Assembly: GCA_014843695.1 (NCBI GenBank)
Contig: CM026386.1
Span: 17,221,863-17,285,862 of the forward strand
From: Archivesica marissinica
Taxonomy: Eukaryota > Mollusca > Bivalvia > Venerida > Vesicomyidae
Direction: 5' to 3'
DNA length: 64,000 nt
This document shows positions 1-11,168 of the stretch, one piece after another (positions within the stretch are counted from its first letter, which is position 1; each line of letters starts with the position of its first letter). A program made the translations under genes and the position numbers. Below the pieces are notes generated by a model, which was not told the origin of the DNA, searched no databases, and saw only the letters and a program-made list of their open reading frames with translations.

Positions 1-588
1 TTAATCGTAAATAAGTTTGAAGAAAAATGAACTTTCGAGGAAACTGTCCGTGTTTGGTATCTTCGGAAAGATCTCGAAGAGACAATGACGAAACCGCGAC
101 TCAATTAATGGTCCGACCTCATACCGGAAGTAGCGATCCGAAAAACCGGAAGTACCGATACAAATTCGTTATAAAAGCTTTATTATAGGACCTATCTATC
201 CGGGGGTTTCGATAAACGATTATACGTTCCGAGCCTAAGATTTTCAAAATGGAGGATAAAAATGGCGGCAAAACACTATATCGCTTATTAACGGTCCATT
301 CGAATCGGTGTGTGCCATTTCTGTCCGTACCTACCATTAATTCTAATTACGTAGCTAATGTCCGTACACACTCCCTCTACGCATTCTCGTTATACCGATT
401 ATATTTATTATCTTCATTTCGATCTTAAGATGTTGATATTATATAATTCGTATAGGTACCTAAATATCCTTACACTTTGGCATCCGATACTTAAGTCGCT
501 GAGCGTTTCCGGAATATTGCGTCAGTCAGTCGTTGGCGTAACGAAATCATGTCCAGACACGTATAGACCTATCCTATAAATGACCTAA
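1..588. other. AT-rich intergenic DNA, nothing recognised
   Basis: Two open frames of about 72 codons overlap here on opposite strands. Neither shows a domain, a low-complexity signature or any match to other parts of the window. I see no RNA gene and no transposon end. Confidence 0.5.
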
Positions 589-835
589 GTTACTATAAAT
601 AGAAAACTAGTTGGAACGGGCTATTTATATTCATCCGATCAGAACGTATTGCTATAAATAACAATGACATACGTTACTATAAATAGAAAACTAGTTAGAT
701 CCGGTATTGCTATTTTTATTTATCCGAGGAGAGCGTATTGCTATAAATAACAATTAACTACGTTACTATAAATAGACAACTAGTTAGAACCGGTATTGCT
801 ATTTTTATTTACCCAATGACGTTATAAACGACCGA
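589..835. repeat. Short tandem repeat, three copies of 84-89 bp
   Basis: Copies begin near 589, 673 and 762 with GTTACTATAAATAGA and share ACTAGTTAGA and CTATTTTTATTTA blocks. They become more alike towards the third copy. The array ends just before the large 42-bp array starts. Confidence 0.75.
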
Positions 836-840
836 TCAGA

Positions 841-3800
841 ATCCATGATAGTGACATATACCGATAAAATGATTATATTACTACAATATATACACACTAT
901 CTCACCATATTTACGTACATTACTACAAGATACACACACTGTCTCACCATATATACATACATTACTACAAGATATACGCGCTGACTCACCATATCTACAT
1001 ACATTCCTACAAGATATATCCACTATCTCGCCATATCTACGTACATTAATACAAGATATACACACTATCTCACTATATATACGCACATTACTACAAGATA
1101 TACACGCTGTCTCACCAAATATACATACATTACTACAATATATACACACTATATCACCATATCTGCATATATTACAACAATATATATCCACTATCTCACC
1201 ATATATACATACATTTCTACAAGATATATACACTATCTCACCATATATACATACATTGCTACTAAATATACGCGCTATCTCACCATATATACATACATTT
1301 CTACAAGATATACACACTATCTCACCATATCTACGTACATTACTACAAGATATACACACTATGGCACCATATCTACAAACATTGCTACAAGATCTACACA
1401 CAATATCACCATATCTACATACATTCCTACAAGATATATCCACTATCTCACCATATCTAAATACATTTCTACAAGATATACACCCTATCTCACCATATAT
1501 ACGCACATTACTACACGATATACACGCTGTCTCATCATATCTACATACATTCATACAAGATATATCCACTATCTCACCATATTTACATACAGTACTACAA
1601 TAACTTCACACTGTCTCACCATATCTAAATACATTTCTACAAGATATACGCGCTGTCTCACCATATCTACGTACATTCCTACAAGATATTCACACTATCT
1701 CACCATATCTACGTACATTACTACAAGATATACACACTATCTCACTATATATATATACGCACATTAATACAAGATATACACGCTGTCTCACCAAATATAC
1801 ATACACTACTACAATATATACACACTATATCACCATATCTGCATATATTACAACAATATATATCCACTAGCTCACCATATATACATACATTTCTACAAGA
1901 TATACACGCTATCTCACCATATATACATACATTGCTACTAAATATACACACTTTCTCACCAAATCTACATACATTACTACAAGATATATCCACTCTCTCA
2001 CAATATTTACATACATTACTACAAGATATACGCGTTATATCACCATATCTACAAACATTGCTACAAGATCTACACACTATATCACCATATCTACGTACAT
2101 TCCTACAAGATGTATCCACTATCTCACTATATATACGCACCTTACTACAAGATATACACGCTATATCACCATATCTACGTACATTCCTACAAAATATATC
2201 CACTATCTCACCATATTTACATACATTACTACAATAACTACGCGCTGTCTCACCATATCTACATAAATTACTACAAGATATACACACTATCTCACCATAT
2301 CTACATTTATTACTACAAGATCTACACACTATTTCACCATATATACATTCATTACTACAAGAAATACACGCTGTCTCAACATATCCACATACATTACTAC
2401 AATATATACACGCTATTTCACCATATTTACATACATTACTACAATAACTACACGCTGTCTCACCATATCTACATAAATTACTACAAGATCTACACACTAT
2501 ATCACCATATCTACGTACATTCCTACAAGATATATCCACTATCTCACCATATTTACATTCATTACTACAAGATCTACACACTATATCAACATATCTACAT
2601 ACATTCCTACAAGATATATCCATTAACTCACCATATTTACATACATTACTTCAATAACTACACACTGTCTCACCATATCTACATACATTACTACAAGATA
2701 TATACACTATCTCACCATATTTACATACATTACTACAAGATATACACATTATCTTACCATACCTACATTCATTACTACAAGATCTACACACTATTTCACC
2801 ATATCTACGTTCATTACTACAAGATATACACGCTGTCTCACCATATCTACGTTCATTACTACAAGATATACACGCCGTCTCACCATATCTACGTACATTA
2901 CTACAAGATCTCTACACTATTTCATCATATCTACATACATTCCTACAAGATCTACAAACTATTTCACCATATCTACATACATTAATACAATATATACACA
3001 CTATCTCACCATATCTACATATATTACAACAATATATATCCACTATCTCACCATATCTACATTCATTACTACAAGATCTACACACTAGTTCACCATATAT
3101 ACATTCATTAATACAAGATCTACACGCTATATCACCATATCTACATACATTCCTACAAGATATATCCACTAGCTCACCATATATACATACATTGATACTA
3201 AATTTACACACTATCTCACCATATCTACATTTATTACTACAAGCTCTACAAACTATATCACCATATCTACATACATTCCTACAAGATATATCCACTATCT
3301 CATCATATTTACATATATTACTACAATAACTACACGCTGTCTCACCATATCTGCATACATTTCTACAAGATAAACGCACTATCTCATCATATCTACATTC
3401 ATTATTGCAAGATATACGCACTATCTCATCATATCTAAGTACATTACTACAAGATATAAGCACTATCTCACCAAATATACGTATATTACTACAAGATATA
3501 CACGCTGTCACACCATATCTAAATACATTACTACAATATATACACGTTATATCACCATATCTGCATATATCACAACAATATATATCCACTATCTCACCAT
3601 ATCTACATACATTTCTACAAGATATACACACTATCTCACCATATATACATACATTGCTACTAAATTAACACACTAGCTCACCATATTTACATTCATTACT
3701 ACAAGATCTACACACTATATCACCATAATTACATTCATTACTACAAGATATATACACTATCTCACCATATTTACATACTTTACTACACTAACTACACACT

Positions 3801-5190
3801 GTCTCACCATATCTACATACATTTCTACAATAACTACACACTGTCTCACCATATCTACATACATTACTACAAGATATATCCACTATCTCACCATATTTAC
3901 ATACATTACTACAAGATATACACACTATCTTACCATATCTACATTCATTACTACAAGATATATCCACTATCTCACTATATATATATATATACGCACATCA
4001 TTACAAGATATACACGCTGTCTCACCATATCTACGTACATTACTACAAGATATACACAATATGACACCATATCTACAAACATTGCTACAAGATCTACACA
4101 CTATATCACCATATCTACATACATTCCTACAAGATATATCCACTATCTCACCATATCTAAATACATTTCTACAAGATATACACGCCATCTCACCATATAT
4201 ACGCACATTACTACAAGATATACAAGCTGTCTCACCATATCTACATACATTACTACAAGATATACACACTATGTCACCATATCTACAAACGTTGCTACAA
4301 GATCTACACACTATATCACCATATATACATACATTCCTACAAGATATACACACTATCTCACCATATCTACATACATTACTACAAGATATACGCACTATCG
4401 CACCATATCTAAGTGCATTACTACAAGATATACACACTATCTCACCATATATACACACATTACTACAAGATATACACGCTGTCTCACCATATCTACATAC
4501 ATTACTACAATATATACACACTATATCACCATATCTGCATATATTACAACACTATATATCCACTATCTCACCATATCTACGTACATTTCTACAAGACATA
4601 CACACTATCTCACCATATATACATACATTACTACAAGATCTAAGCACTATAACACCATATATACGTACATTATTACAAGATATATCAACTATCTCACCAT
4701 ATTTACATACATTACTACAAGACATACACAGTATCTCATTATATCTACATACATTATTACAAGATATACACACTGTCTCACCATATCTACATACATTAAT
4801 ACAATATATACACACTATATCAACATATCTGCATATATCACAACAATATATATCCACTATCTCACCATAACTACATACATTTCTACAAGATATACACACT
4901 ATCACAACATATCAATGTATATTACTACAATAACTACACACTGTCTCACCATATCTACATACATTACTACAAGCTATACACAGTATCTCACCATATCTAC
5001 ATACAATAATACAAGAAATTATTCACTATATCACCATATATACGTTCATTACTACAATATCTAAACACTATCGCACCATATATACATTCATTACTACAAG
5101 ATATACACATTATATCACCATATCTACATATATTACTACAAGATATACGCGCTATAGCACCATATCTACATAAATCCCGCATCTTCCAAC
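841..5190. repeat. 42-bp minisatellite array, about 103 copies
   Basis: The unit runs roughly ACTACAAGATATACACACTA plus TCTCACCATATCTACATACATT. Copies differ by a few substitutions (CTACAT/CTACGT/ATACGC, CACTAT/CGCTGT). Because 42 is a multiple of three, long open frames appear on both strands, up to 292 codons on the minus strand. They encode a 14-residue repeat (LLQDIHTISPYLHT on plus, CISCSNVCRYGEIV on minus). Stops recur in variant monomers such as ACAATAACTAC, and some copies carry non-triplet (TA)n expansions (near 1747 and 3978), so I read it as non-coding satellite. Blocks near 1330-1510 and 4030-4215 share the same order of variants about 2.7 kb apart, a sign of segmental duplication within the array. 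Confidence 0.93.
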
Positions 5191-5240
5191 ACAAAACATG
5201 GATCTTACCATAACATTAGGTCGTCAAAACATGTATTACA

Positions 5241-5470
5241 CCGTAGCGTTTCAGTTTTTGTATCTAACGTGTCAATTTTTTGACAGTAACGTTTCAGTTT
5301 CTGACACGAGCGTTTCAGTTTTTGACACTAGCGTTTCAGTTTTTACCCGTTAACACGTAATTCTCCATAGAGTCCGTTTCAGTTTTTGACACTAGCGTTT
5401 CGGTTTCTGACACAAGCGTTTCAATTTCTGACACAAGCGTTACAGTTTTTGTCATTGTTATTTCAGTTTT
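5241..5470. repeat. 21-bp degenerate tandem repeat
   Basis: The unit is close to CGTTTCAGTTTTTGACACTAG and recurs with one to four changes about ten times, with an interruption at 5345-5375. The last units form the left arm of the inverted repeat at 5431-5608. Confidence 0.8.
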
Positions 5471-5608
5471 TGTCTTCGTCGTTTCGATATAAGACGCTAC
5501 AAGCCCATGTTTGTGTCGTTAATCTGATAAAAAAATTAAACGCGTCTTATATCGAAACGACGAAGACAAAAACTGAAATAACAATGACAAAAACTGTAAC
5601 GCTTGTGT
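5431..5608. repeat. Perfect 67-bp inverted repeat with 44-bp spacer
   Basis: The left arm 5431-5497 begins ACACAAGCGTTACAG and ends ATATAAGACGC. The right arm 5542-5608 is its exact reverse complement, and the spacer is 5498-5541. The arms contain the 21-bp repeat motif, so the palindrome includes the edge of that array. RNA from here would form a 67-bp perfect stem. I see no terminal duplication marking it as a transposon. Confidence 0.93.
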
Positions 5609-5612
5609 TACT

Positions 5613-6098
5613 GACTACCCAGAGAAGAATATATGACGCCTAAACTACGACGTACGAGATGTCTCGTGTTTCACTTCAAAGCGTGTGTCCAGAGTGACAA
5701 ACTATTCATGACCACCCAGAGAAGAATATATGACGCCTAAACTACGACGTACGAGATGTCTCGTGTTTCACTTCAAAGCGTGTGTCCAGAATGGCAAACT
5801 ATTCCTGACTACCCAGAGAAGAATATATGACGCCTAAACTACGACGTACCAGATGTCTCGTTTTTCACTTCAAAACGTATGTCCAGAGTGGTAAACTATT
5901 CATGACTACCCAGAGAAGAATATATGACGCCTAAACTACGACGTACGAGATGTCTCGTGTTTCACTTCAAAGCGTGTGTCCAGAGTGACAAACTATTCCT
6001 GACTACTCAGAGAAGAATATATGACGCTTAAACTACGACGTACCAGATGTCTCGTTTTTCACTTCAAACGCGTGTGTCCAGAGTGGTAAACTATTCCT
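5613..6098. repeat. 97-bp tandem repeat, five copies
   Basis: Copies start at 5613, 5710, 5807, 5904 and 6001 with GACTACCCAGAGAAGAATAT and continue through CTAAACTACGACGTACGAGA and TTCACTTCAAAGCGTGTGTC. The period is exactly 97 bp, with one extra base in the last copy. Differences are mainly GTACGAG/GTACCAG and CGTGTTTC/CGTTTTTC and alternate between copies, hinting at a two-monomer higher-order unit. Confidence 0.93.
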
Positions 6099-6443
6099 GA
6101 CTCTGCTGATTAGATCAGTTTTATTTATAGATGGCGCCATATAATAACTGCCCATCTGGTTACATGCTTCAAATCCTCTGAACCATGTCAATGGCATCAG
6201 AATTTTGAAGTCGTCTGCAAGTGTTGTGTTTTCTGTACCCGCTTGCATTGTCTCCTTGGATGCTGAAAAAACAAAGTGGAGTTGTATATCTAGACGCAGT
6301 CAAGCCGACATCATGTTTGTCTAAGCCTGTTCCTTGAACATGACGATATAACAAATGCCAGACGTGTGCTGCACGTTAGTACAATACAGACTATACGCTG
6401 TAGTATATATCAATAATGCGGTGTTTACTAAGCTTAACTCGTA
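6099..6443. other. Unassigned spacer
   Basis: Mixed-composition DNA between the 97-bp and 36-bp arrays. Short open frames of 60-70 codons overlap on the minus strand, but none resembles a known protein. Confidence 0.4.
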
Positions 6444-6666
6444 CTATACTAGAGAACATAGAAAACGCACACCTACAGTATATATACTAGAGGACATAGA
6501 AAACGCACACCTACATTATATACTAGAGAACATAGAAAACGTACACCTACATTATATACTAGAGGACATAGAAAACGCACACCTACATTATATACTAGAG
6601 GACATAGAAAACGCACACCTACATTATATACTAGAGAACATAGAAAACGCACACCTACATTATATG
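6444..6666 (-). repeat. 36-bp satellite, short array (locus 1)
   Basis: About six copies of the unit TATACTAGAGGACATAGAAA plus ACGCACACCTACATTA. This is the reverse complement of the large satellite at 43.5-49.1 kb. GAACATAG and GGACATAG variants alternate. The right edge passes straight into the core at 6667-6824. Confidence 0.92.
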
Positions 6667-6853
6667 ATTATTATTACATGAAAACGAAATACGAAGGATT
6701 CCATCAAAGATAAATCACATCTTTATTACAAAACACAAACTGAACAACTAATACTATTCCAAAATGTTTAAAACTATGTATTTATATAGTTAATGTTTTT
6801 CATGTAAAAAGACACGTATCCGAAGTGTGCGTTTTCTATGTCCTCTAGTATAC
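6667..6853 (-). mobile_element. Core and far end of the 36-bp-satellite element, copy 1
   Basis: A core of about 160 bp (ATTACATGAAAACGAAATAC, then CAAAACACAAACTGAACAAC) is followed at 6825-6853 by one 36-bp-type monomer in the opposite orientation (GTGTGCGTTTTCTATGTCC...TATAC). The reverse complement of the same core lies at 33753-33920. The layout is therefore array, core, inverted monomer. That is what a small inverted-repeat element would give if one of its ends had been amplified in tandem. No transposase is present. Confidence 0.72.
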
Positions 6854-6901
6854 AAATATCCTAGGTTCCATCCCTGCTATGCCATATTAAACTGACATGT
6901 G

Positions 6902-7290
6902 GAATTCGTGATAACCCAATTGTAGCGCAATCGCTTCAGATGCGAAAGGCCCTGCGTTCGAGCCCAGCTGTAGCCATTACGATTAGGCAATGCATTTAAA
7001 TTCCACATTGCCTCTTCTCTCCTCCGTGGCGATGGAGTCCACCAGGAATGAGGTCTCGGTAGCCTGGGAACAGGCGTCGATATATTTTGCCTGGTCAGTC
7101 AAATAAATATATTTTAACACCGAGATCATTAATTGGGCCGTATTGAATTTCTGGTAGTCATATTCACAGAAGTTAAAAAGTGAAAAATTGACAGACTGGA
7201 ACACAGGCTAAGGTCTCGGGAGTGATTAATATGAGTTGACAATGTAAGAACTTGTTTCGCAATCGAGATGAAATAAATTTGTATAAACTA
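6902..7290 (+). mobile_element. SINE-A copy, split by a small DNA element
   Basis: A tRNA-related head (weak A box TTGTAGCGCAAT, B box CGTTCGAGCCC) is followed by the family body ATTTAAATTCCACATTGCCT and GGAATGAGGTCTCG. After the insertion at 7060-7210 comes the tail GAGTGATTAATATGAG, then TTTCGCAATCGAG and AAATAAATTTGTATAAACTA. The copy is diverged, so it is probably old. Confidence 0.85.
7060..7210. mobile_element. 151-bp MITE-like insertion with 9-bp target duplication
   Basis: It interrupts SINE-A between two copies of AGGTCTCGG (7051-7059 and 7211-7219). The ends are TAGCCTGGGAACAG and, reversed, TAGCCTGTGTTCCAG; the outer 7 bp match exactly and the match weakens after that. An 8-9 bp duplication fits hAT-like or Mutator-like transposition, but the family cannot be settled from so short an inverted repeat. 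Confidence 0.72.
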
Positions 7291-7383
7291 AAATGACAAG
7301 TGTTTGGGATGGGAATGTAGATTATACTGCGGTCTAACGTAATTGTTCTACATATTGCGTTCATAGTAGCGTCTGGAATGTGG

Positions 7384-7602
7384 CTCTGTCTTTAATGTAC
7401 TATCCCCCAAACCATAAAATGACTAATATCGCCACGAGGTGTCGCTCATGCTAGAGGTCCGTAGCGTACAGGCGTGAAATGAACAATAACAAAATGCAAT
7501 AATAAGTACTAACGGTCATGTTGTTAATCGAAAACAACTAATCTCTTCAGGAGGCGTTGCTCATGTGGGCAACCGGTAGCGACGATAAATAAACGTAAGA
7601 CA
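7384..7602 (+). mobile_element. Two broken SINE-C 3' fragments
   Basis: Positions 7384-7455 carry CTGTCTTTAATGTACTATCC through GTGTCGCTCATG. Positions 7534-7602 repeat the 3' end: CTAATCTCTTCAGGAGGCG, GGGCAACCGGTAGCGACG, then ATAAATAAACGTAAGACAC. No tRNA-like head is left. Confidence 0.75.
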
Positions 7603-7643
7603 CACACAGATACTTAACGTACAGTCATATCGCTCGTTTTCTA

Positions 7644-7850
7644 TTTAGGCCGTTGACATCAAATTACCGTCCTCTCATCCCAATGATGGGGTCACATTGT
7701 TTCAAGGTATGATGGCTTGCGGAAAGTCGGCGGTTCTACCCGGGAGCCAGTCGTGCCTGAAATACTGCTCGGAGTGTACCGGGGTCTTTCTCCGCCAGCC
7801 GGAGAGTCATCACGTGACAAGGCTGCGACTTACCCCCCGACATATGACGA
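7644..7850 (+). mobile_element. SINE-F copy, 5' truncated
   Basis: The copy shares TTGACATCAAATTACC, GATGGCTTGCGGAAAGTCGG and GGTTCTACCC with the fuller copy at 11772. It lacks most of the tRNA-like head and is flanked downstream by an AAT microsatellite. Confidence 0.65.
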
Positions 7851-7888
7851 TTAACAGTACAATAGCGCACACACATTACCCTACTCTA

Positions 7889-7934
7889 ATATAATAACAA
7901 TAATAATAATAAATAATAATAATAATAATAATAA
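7889..7934. repeat. AAT trinucleotide microsatellite
   Basis: Imperfect (AAT)n. On the minus strand it is the 3' tail of the dispersed repeat at 7935-8210; the plus-strand copy at 17505-17728 ends in the same simple repeat. Confidence 0.9.
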
Positions 7935-8210
7935 AGACTTTATTTAACGAGAGAACTCATGTGAACAATTAAGTCAATCTACCATGAGGCCCTTAACAAA
8001 TTAAAACATGAAATAGCATAATGAAACATGTAAACAGTAACCAGTAAAACTTTCATAGGAAATAAGATATAAGCTGCAAGAACTAATATTTATATTCATG
8101 TATACTTGTGAATTATCAGTTTATTAGGTAATTGGCCTGTTCGTTGCACCACCTGATATATAAAGCTTTGAAGTGTGGAACAGAATGTGCTGTTTTGATT
8201 ACAAACTAAT
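7935..8210 (-). mobile_element. Retroelement 3' fragment with (ATT)n tail, copy 1
   Basis: It is the reverse complement of 17505-17728 over about 220 bp. Shared blocks include AAAGACTTTATTTAACGAG, CATGAAATAGCATAATGAAA and AGATATAAGCTGCAAGAAC. Both copies end in an AAT/ATT microsatellite on the same side, as truncated non-LTR retrotransposons often do. No reverse transcriptase remains. Confidence 0.75.
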
Positions 8211-8394
8211 GTATCTAGGTGACGGAATTCACGAGGGGGAGTCGCAGAATAAACTTTCTAGTGAAGGCGCGATTCGTCATAAGTCGCTTGTGCCCATCAC
8301 AGCTGCTCATCGTATCTGATTACCAACCTGTAGTTTGTGTTCCCGTAACGCAGAGCTCAGGTGAGCTAAAAAAAATACTTCCACCAGAACTGCT

Positions 8395-8515
8395 AGAACT
8401 AATACTTATATTCATGTATAATTGTAAATTATCAGTTTATTAGGTTATTGTTCTGTTCGTTGCAGCGCCTGATATATAAAGCTTTGAAGCGTGCAACATA
8501 ATGTGCTGTTTTGAT
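8395..8515. repeat. Partial direct duplicate of 8075-8205
   Basis: ACTAATACTTATATTCATGT, TTATCAGTTTATTAGGT and GATATATAAAGCTTTGAAG recur about 320 bp downstream of the first copy with roughly 10 percent divergence. It seems to be a second fragment of the same element. Confidence 0.75.
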
Positions 8516-8624
8516 GTGATAACATTTAATAGCTTCGGCTCTCCACACTCATTTATAACGCTACGGTACAGAGTAGGTTCATTTATCAATATTGTATAAT
8601 AAGTTAGGCTAAACATATGTGATT

Positions 8625-9405
8625 CATAGATTTCCGTGAGATAGCTGCCGTGAAATGATAGTCTGTCTCTACGGATTTCCGTGAGATAGCTGCCGTGAAA
8701 TGATAGACTGGCTCTACGGATTTTCGTGAGATAGCTGCCGTGAAATGATAGACGGACTGTACGGATTTCCGTGAGATAGCTGCCGTGAAATGATAGACTG
8801 GCTCTACGGATTTCCGTGAGATAGCTGCCGTGAAATGATAGAATGACTGTACGGATTTCCGTGAGATAGCTGCCGTGAAATGATAGTCTGTCTCTACGGA
8901 TTTCCGTGAGATAGCTGCCGTGAAATGATAGACTGGCTCTACGGATTTTCGTGAGATAGCTGCCGTGAAATGATAGACGGACTGTACGGATTTCCGTGAG
9001 ATAGCTGCCGTGAAATGATAGACTGGCTCTACGGATTTCCGTGAGATAGCTGCCGTGAAATGATAGAATGACTGTACGGATTTCCGTGAGATAGCTGCCG
9101 TGAAATGATAGAATGACTGTACGGATTTCCGTGAGATAGCTGCCGTGAAATGATAGAATGACTGTACGGATTTTCGTGAGATAGCTGCCGTGAAATGATA
9201 GAATAACTGTACGGATTTCCGTGAGATAGCTGCCGTGAAAGGATGACTGACTGTACGGATTTCCGTGAGATAGCTGCCGTGAAATGATAGACTGACTGTA
9301 CGGATTTCCGTGAGATAGCTGCCGTGAAATGACAGTCTGGCTCTACGGATGTCCGTGAGATAGCTGCCGTGAAATGCTAGACTGACTACGGATTTCCGTG
9401 AGATG
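8625..9405. repeat. 45-bp tandem array, about 17 copies
   Basis: The unit is ACGGATTTCCGTGAGATAGC plus TGCCGTGAAATGATAGACTGGCTCT. The variable segment before each ACGGAT (GTCTGTCTCT, GACTGGCTCT, GACGGACTGT, GACTGGCTCT, GAATGACTGT) repeats in the same order twice from about 8660 to 9110, giving a five-monomer, 225-bp higher-order unit. One later monomer is shorter. Confidence 0.93.
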
Positions 9406-9452
9406 TATTAAGCAGCCAGTTTCCAGATTCTCAACATGTTGTTTTAGTGTAT

Positions 9453-9697
9453 CGGCTGTCCGATTAGCGCAGTGGTTAGCGAGGTCGCTTCTCACCAATG
9501 TAACCCGGGTTCGATCCTCGGACCGGGAAGTATGTGAGATGGTACAGTGGTCGCCAGTTCGGACAGGTGGATTTCTCCGGGTACTCCGGTTTCCTCTCAC
9601 ACGAATGATCATATTTACGCTTTCATCCGCATCAACGAGAGTGATTAATATAAGTTGTTAGAACTTAGTCGCAATCGTTGTAAAATAAATAATGTTT
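9453..9697 (+). mobile_element. SINE-B, near full length
   Basis: The tRNA-like head has an A box (TTAGCGCAGTGGTTAGC) and a B box (GGGTTCGATCC). The body contains GGACAGGTGGATTTCTCC, GGGTACTCCGGTTTCC and ACGCTTTCATCCGCA. The tail is GAGAGTGATTAATATAAGTT, TCGCAATCGTTG, then TAAAATAAATAATGTTT. It is the best copy of the family here. The tail matches that of SINE-A. Confidence 0.9.
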
Positions 9698-9704
9698 TAG
9701 TATA

Positions 9705-9765
9705 CATTTGACCTCTATTAAGCAGCCACCTGTGCTAAACAGCCACTTTTGTGATTTTTCAAATT
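9705..9765. mobile_element. Fragment of the 'AAGCAGCCA' DNA-element end
   Basis: CATTTGACCTCTATTAAGCA, CAGCCACCTGTGCTAAACAG and CCAC resemble the right end of the element at 16151-16450 (reverse strand). A similar stretch lies at 41703-41750. Only the end is present. Confidence 0.55.
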
Positions 9766-9824
9766 TCTGAGGGGAGTGAAATCAAAAGACAAACTATTAC
9801 GTACGCAAACATGCATGCCGTCGT

Positions 9825-10057
9825 GGAAGTCGTGATAGCGCTGTGGTAGCACGTTCGCATCAGGTGCGAAATGCCCGGAGTTCGAGCCCAGCTGGAGTCG
9901 TTACGATTGTGTCCTTAGGCAAGGCATTTAAATTTCACGTTGCATCTTCTCTCTCCCTCGTGGCGATGGATTCCATCGGGAATGAGGTCTCGATAGTGAT
10001 TAATGTATGTTGTAAGAACATGTTTGCAATCGAGCTAAAATAAATTTGTATAAACTA
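9825..10057 (+). mobile_element. SINE-A, full length
   Basis: The copy starts GGAAGTCGTGATAGCGCTGT and has a B box at GAGTTCGAGCCC. The conserved body is CCTTAGGCAAGGCATTTAAA and CTCTCTCCCTCGTGGCGATG, and the tail is CGATAGTGATTAATGTATGT, GCAATCGAGCTAAAATAAAT, then TTGTATAAACTA. The head is tRNA-like, but no standard cloverleaf can be drawn with confidence. Confidence 0.9.
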
Positions 10058-10233
10058 ATTAACTTTGTTGAATGGTTTTCTCATTAAATGTTATTCTCAC
10101 GGAAGTGCAAGCCACTCTCCATTTGGGAGGGGAGTACAGGTTGGTACGTCGTACTCAATCCTGAATGGTTTTATCGGCACCCACACAAACACTAGAGATG
10201 TGTCATTCTTCTTTATCTTCTTCTTCTTCAATC

Positions 10234-10480
10234 AATGGACTCATTAGCGCAGCTGTTTGCAAGCTAGTTTTCACCAACTTGAAACGTGTCCGATCCTCGA
10301 CTTGGAGAAGTATGTGATATGATACGGTGTTTATCGAATCGGATAAGTGGATATTTCCCGGATACTCCGCTTTCCTTCCGTACGTAGGACAACACTTTAA
10401 TACACTGCCTACGAGAGTGACACTTATATAGGCTTTGAACACTTGTCTTCGCAATCGTTGTAAAATAAATAAAGTTTAAA
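10234..10480 (+). mobile_element. SINE-B, diverged
   Basis: It has ATTAGCGCAGCTGTTTGC, then a B-box remnant TGTCCGATCCTCG, GGATAAGTGGATATTTCCCG, and a tail of CTTCGCAATCGTTG followed by TAAAATAAATAAAGTTT. It is more mutated than the copy at 9453. Confidence 0.82.
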
Positions 10481-10799
10481 AATTAACGTGGCCTGAGGGA
10501 AGTTGGAACCGTTTCAATCTGAAGTGTATTATAAACATGAAGCATACAGCTGTTAGTGATAGTTCTACCTCTGCATTTAATGGCTCTATACAAATAAAAT
10601 ATGTGGGCATATAGAAGTAATAAACACAGGTATGTTCGACTGCTATAAAACTACAGATGTTTGAAGCTAGTATGTAGAATAACGTACATGTAAGAAAAAG
10701 AATTCTTAATATTTCCAAACTCAAGTACTCGTGTTCTTATCAGAGACTTACTAGAAATGTTGTGAGTACTATTACAGTATAAGAATGCCACACCACACC

Positions 10800-11165
10800 T
10801 TCATGATAGATGAACGAGACACATCACTGACTTTTCTATTACCTCCCTTGACAGATAAAATCCGTTTTATCCCGAAATGTATATCGGTACTTTTAGTTGG
10901 AATCCTTGGTTTTTACTGTTATTTCCCTAACCAGATGTTGAGGTATGATAAATGTGATTTTATCAAAATCTTGTTAATTGATAGATGCATAATTATATTT
11001 ACAGAATACTCATTGGATATTCACTAGGATATATGTCGAGATCTAGTATTTTAACGAGTAAGTGATAATTAAGTAATGAGTATATGTAAGTGGTTGAAAT
11101 TGATAGCATCTGGTGCAAGGGAAACAAGGATAAAAACAGAGGAAACCACTTAAGAGGACATATAT
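10800..11165. repeat. Dispersed repeat of unknown class, copy 1
   Basis: It matches 18015-18365 in the same orientation. Shared blocks are TATTACCTCCCTTG, TTATCCCGAAATGT, ACCAGATGTTG, GATTTTATCAAAATC, TGTCGAGAT and AAAAACAGAGG. An 80-codon open frame (10785-11027) covers part of it, but the other copy does not keep the frame, so I do not call a gene. Confidence 0.75.
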
Positions 11166-11168
11166 ATG

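Noticed and set aside
841..5190. Cysteine-rich repeat protein on the minus strand and tyrosine-rich one on the plus strand
   Set aside because: Both come from the 42-bp unit. Frames are cut by variants and by non-triplet (TA)n changes.
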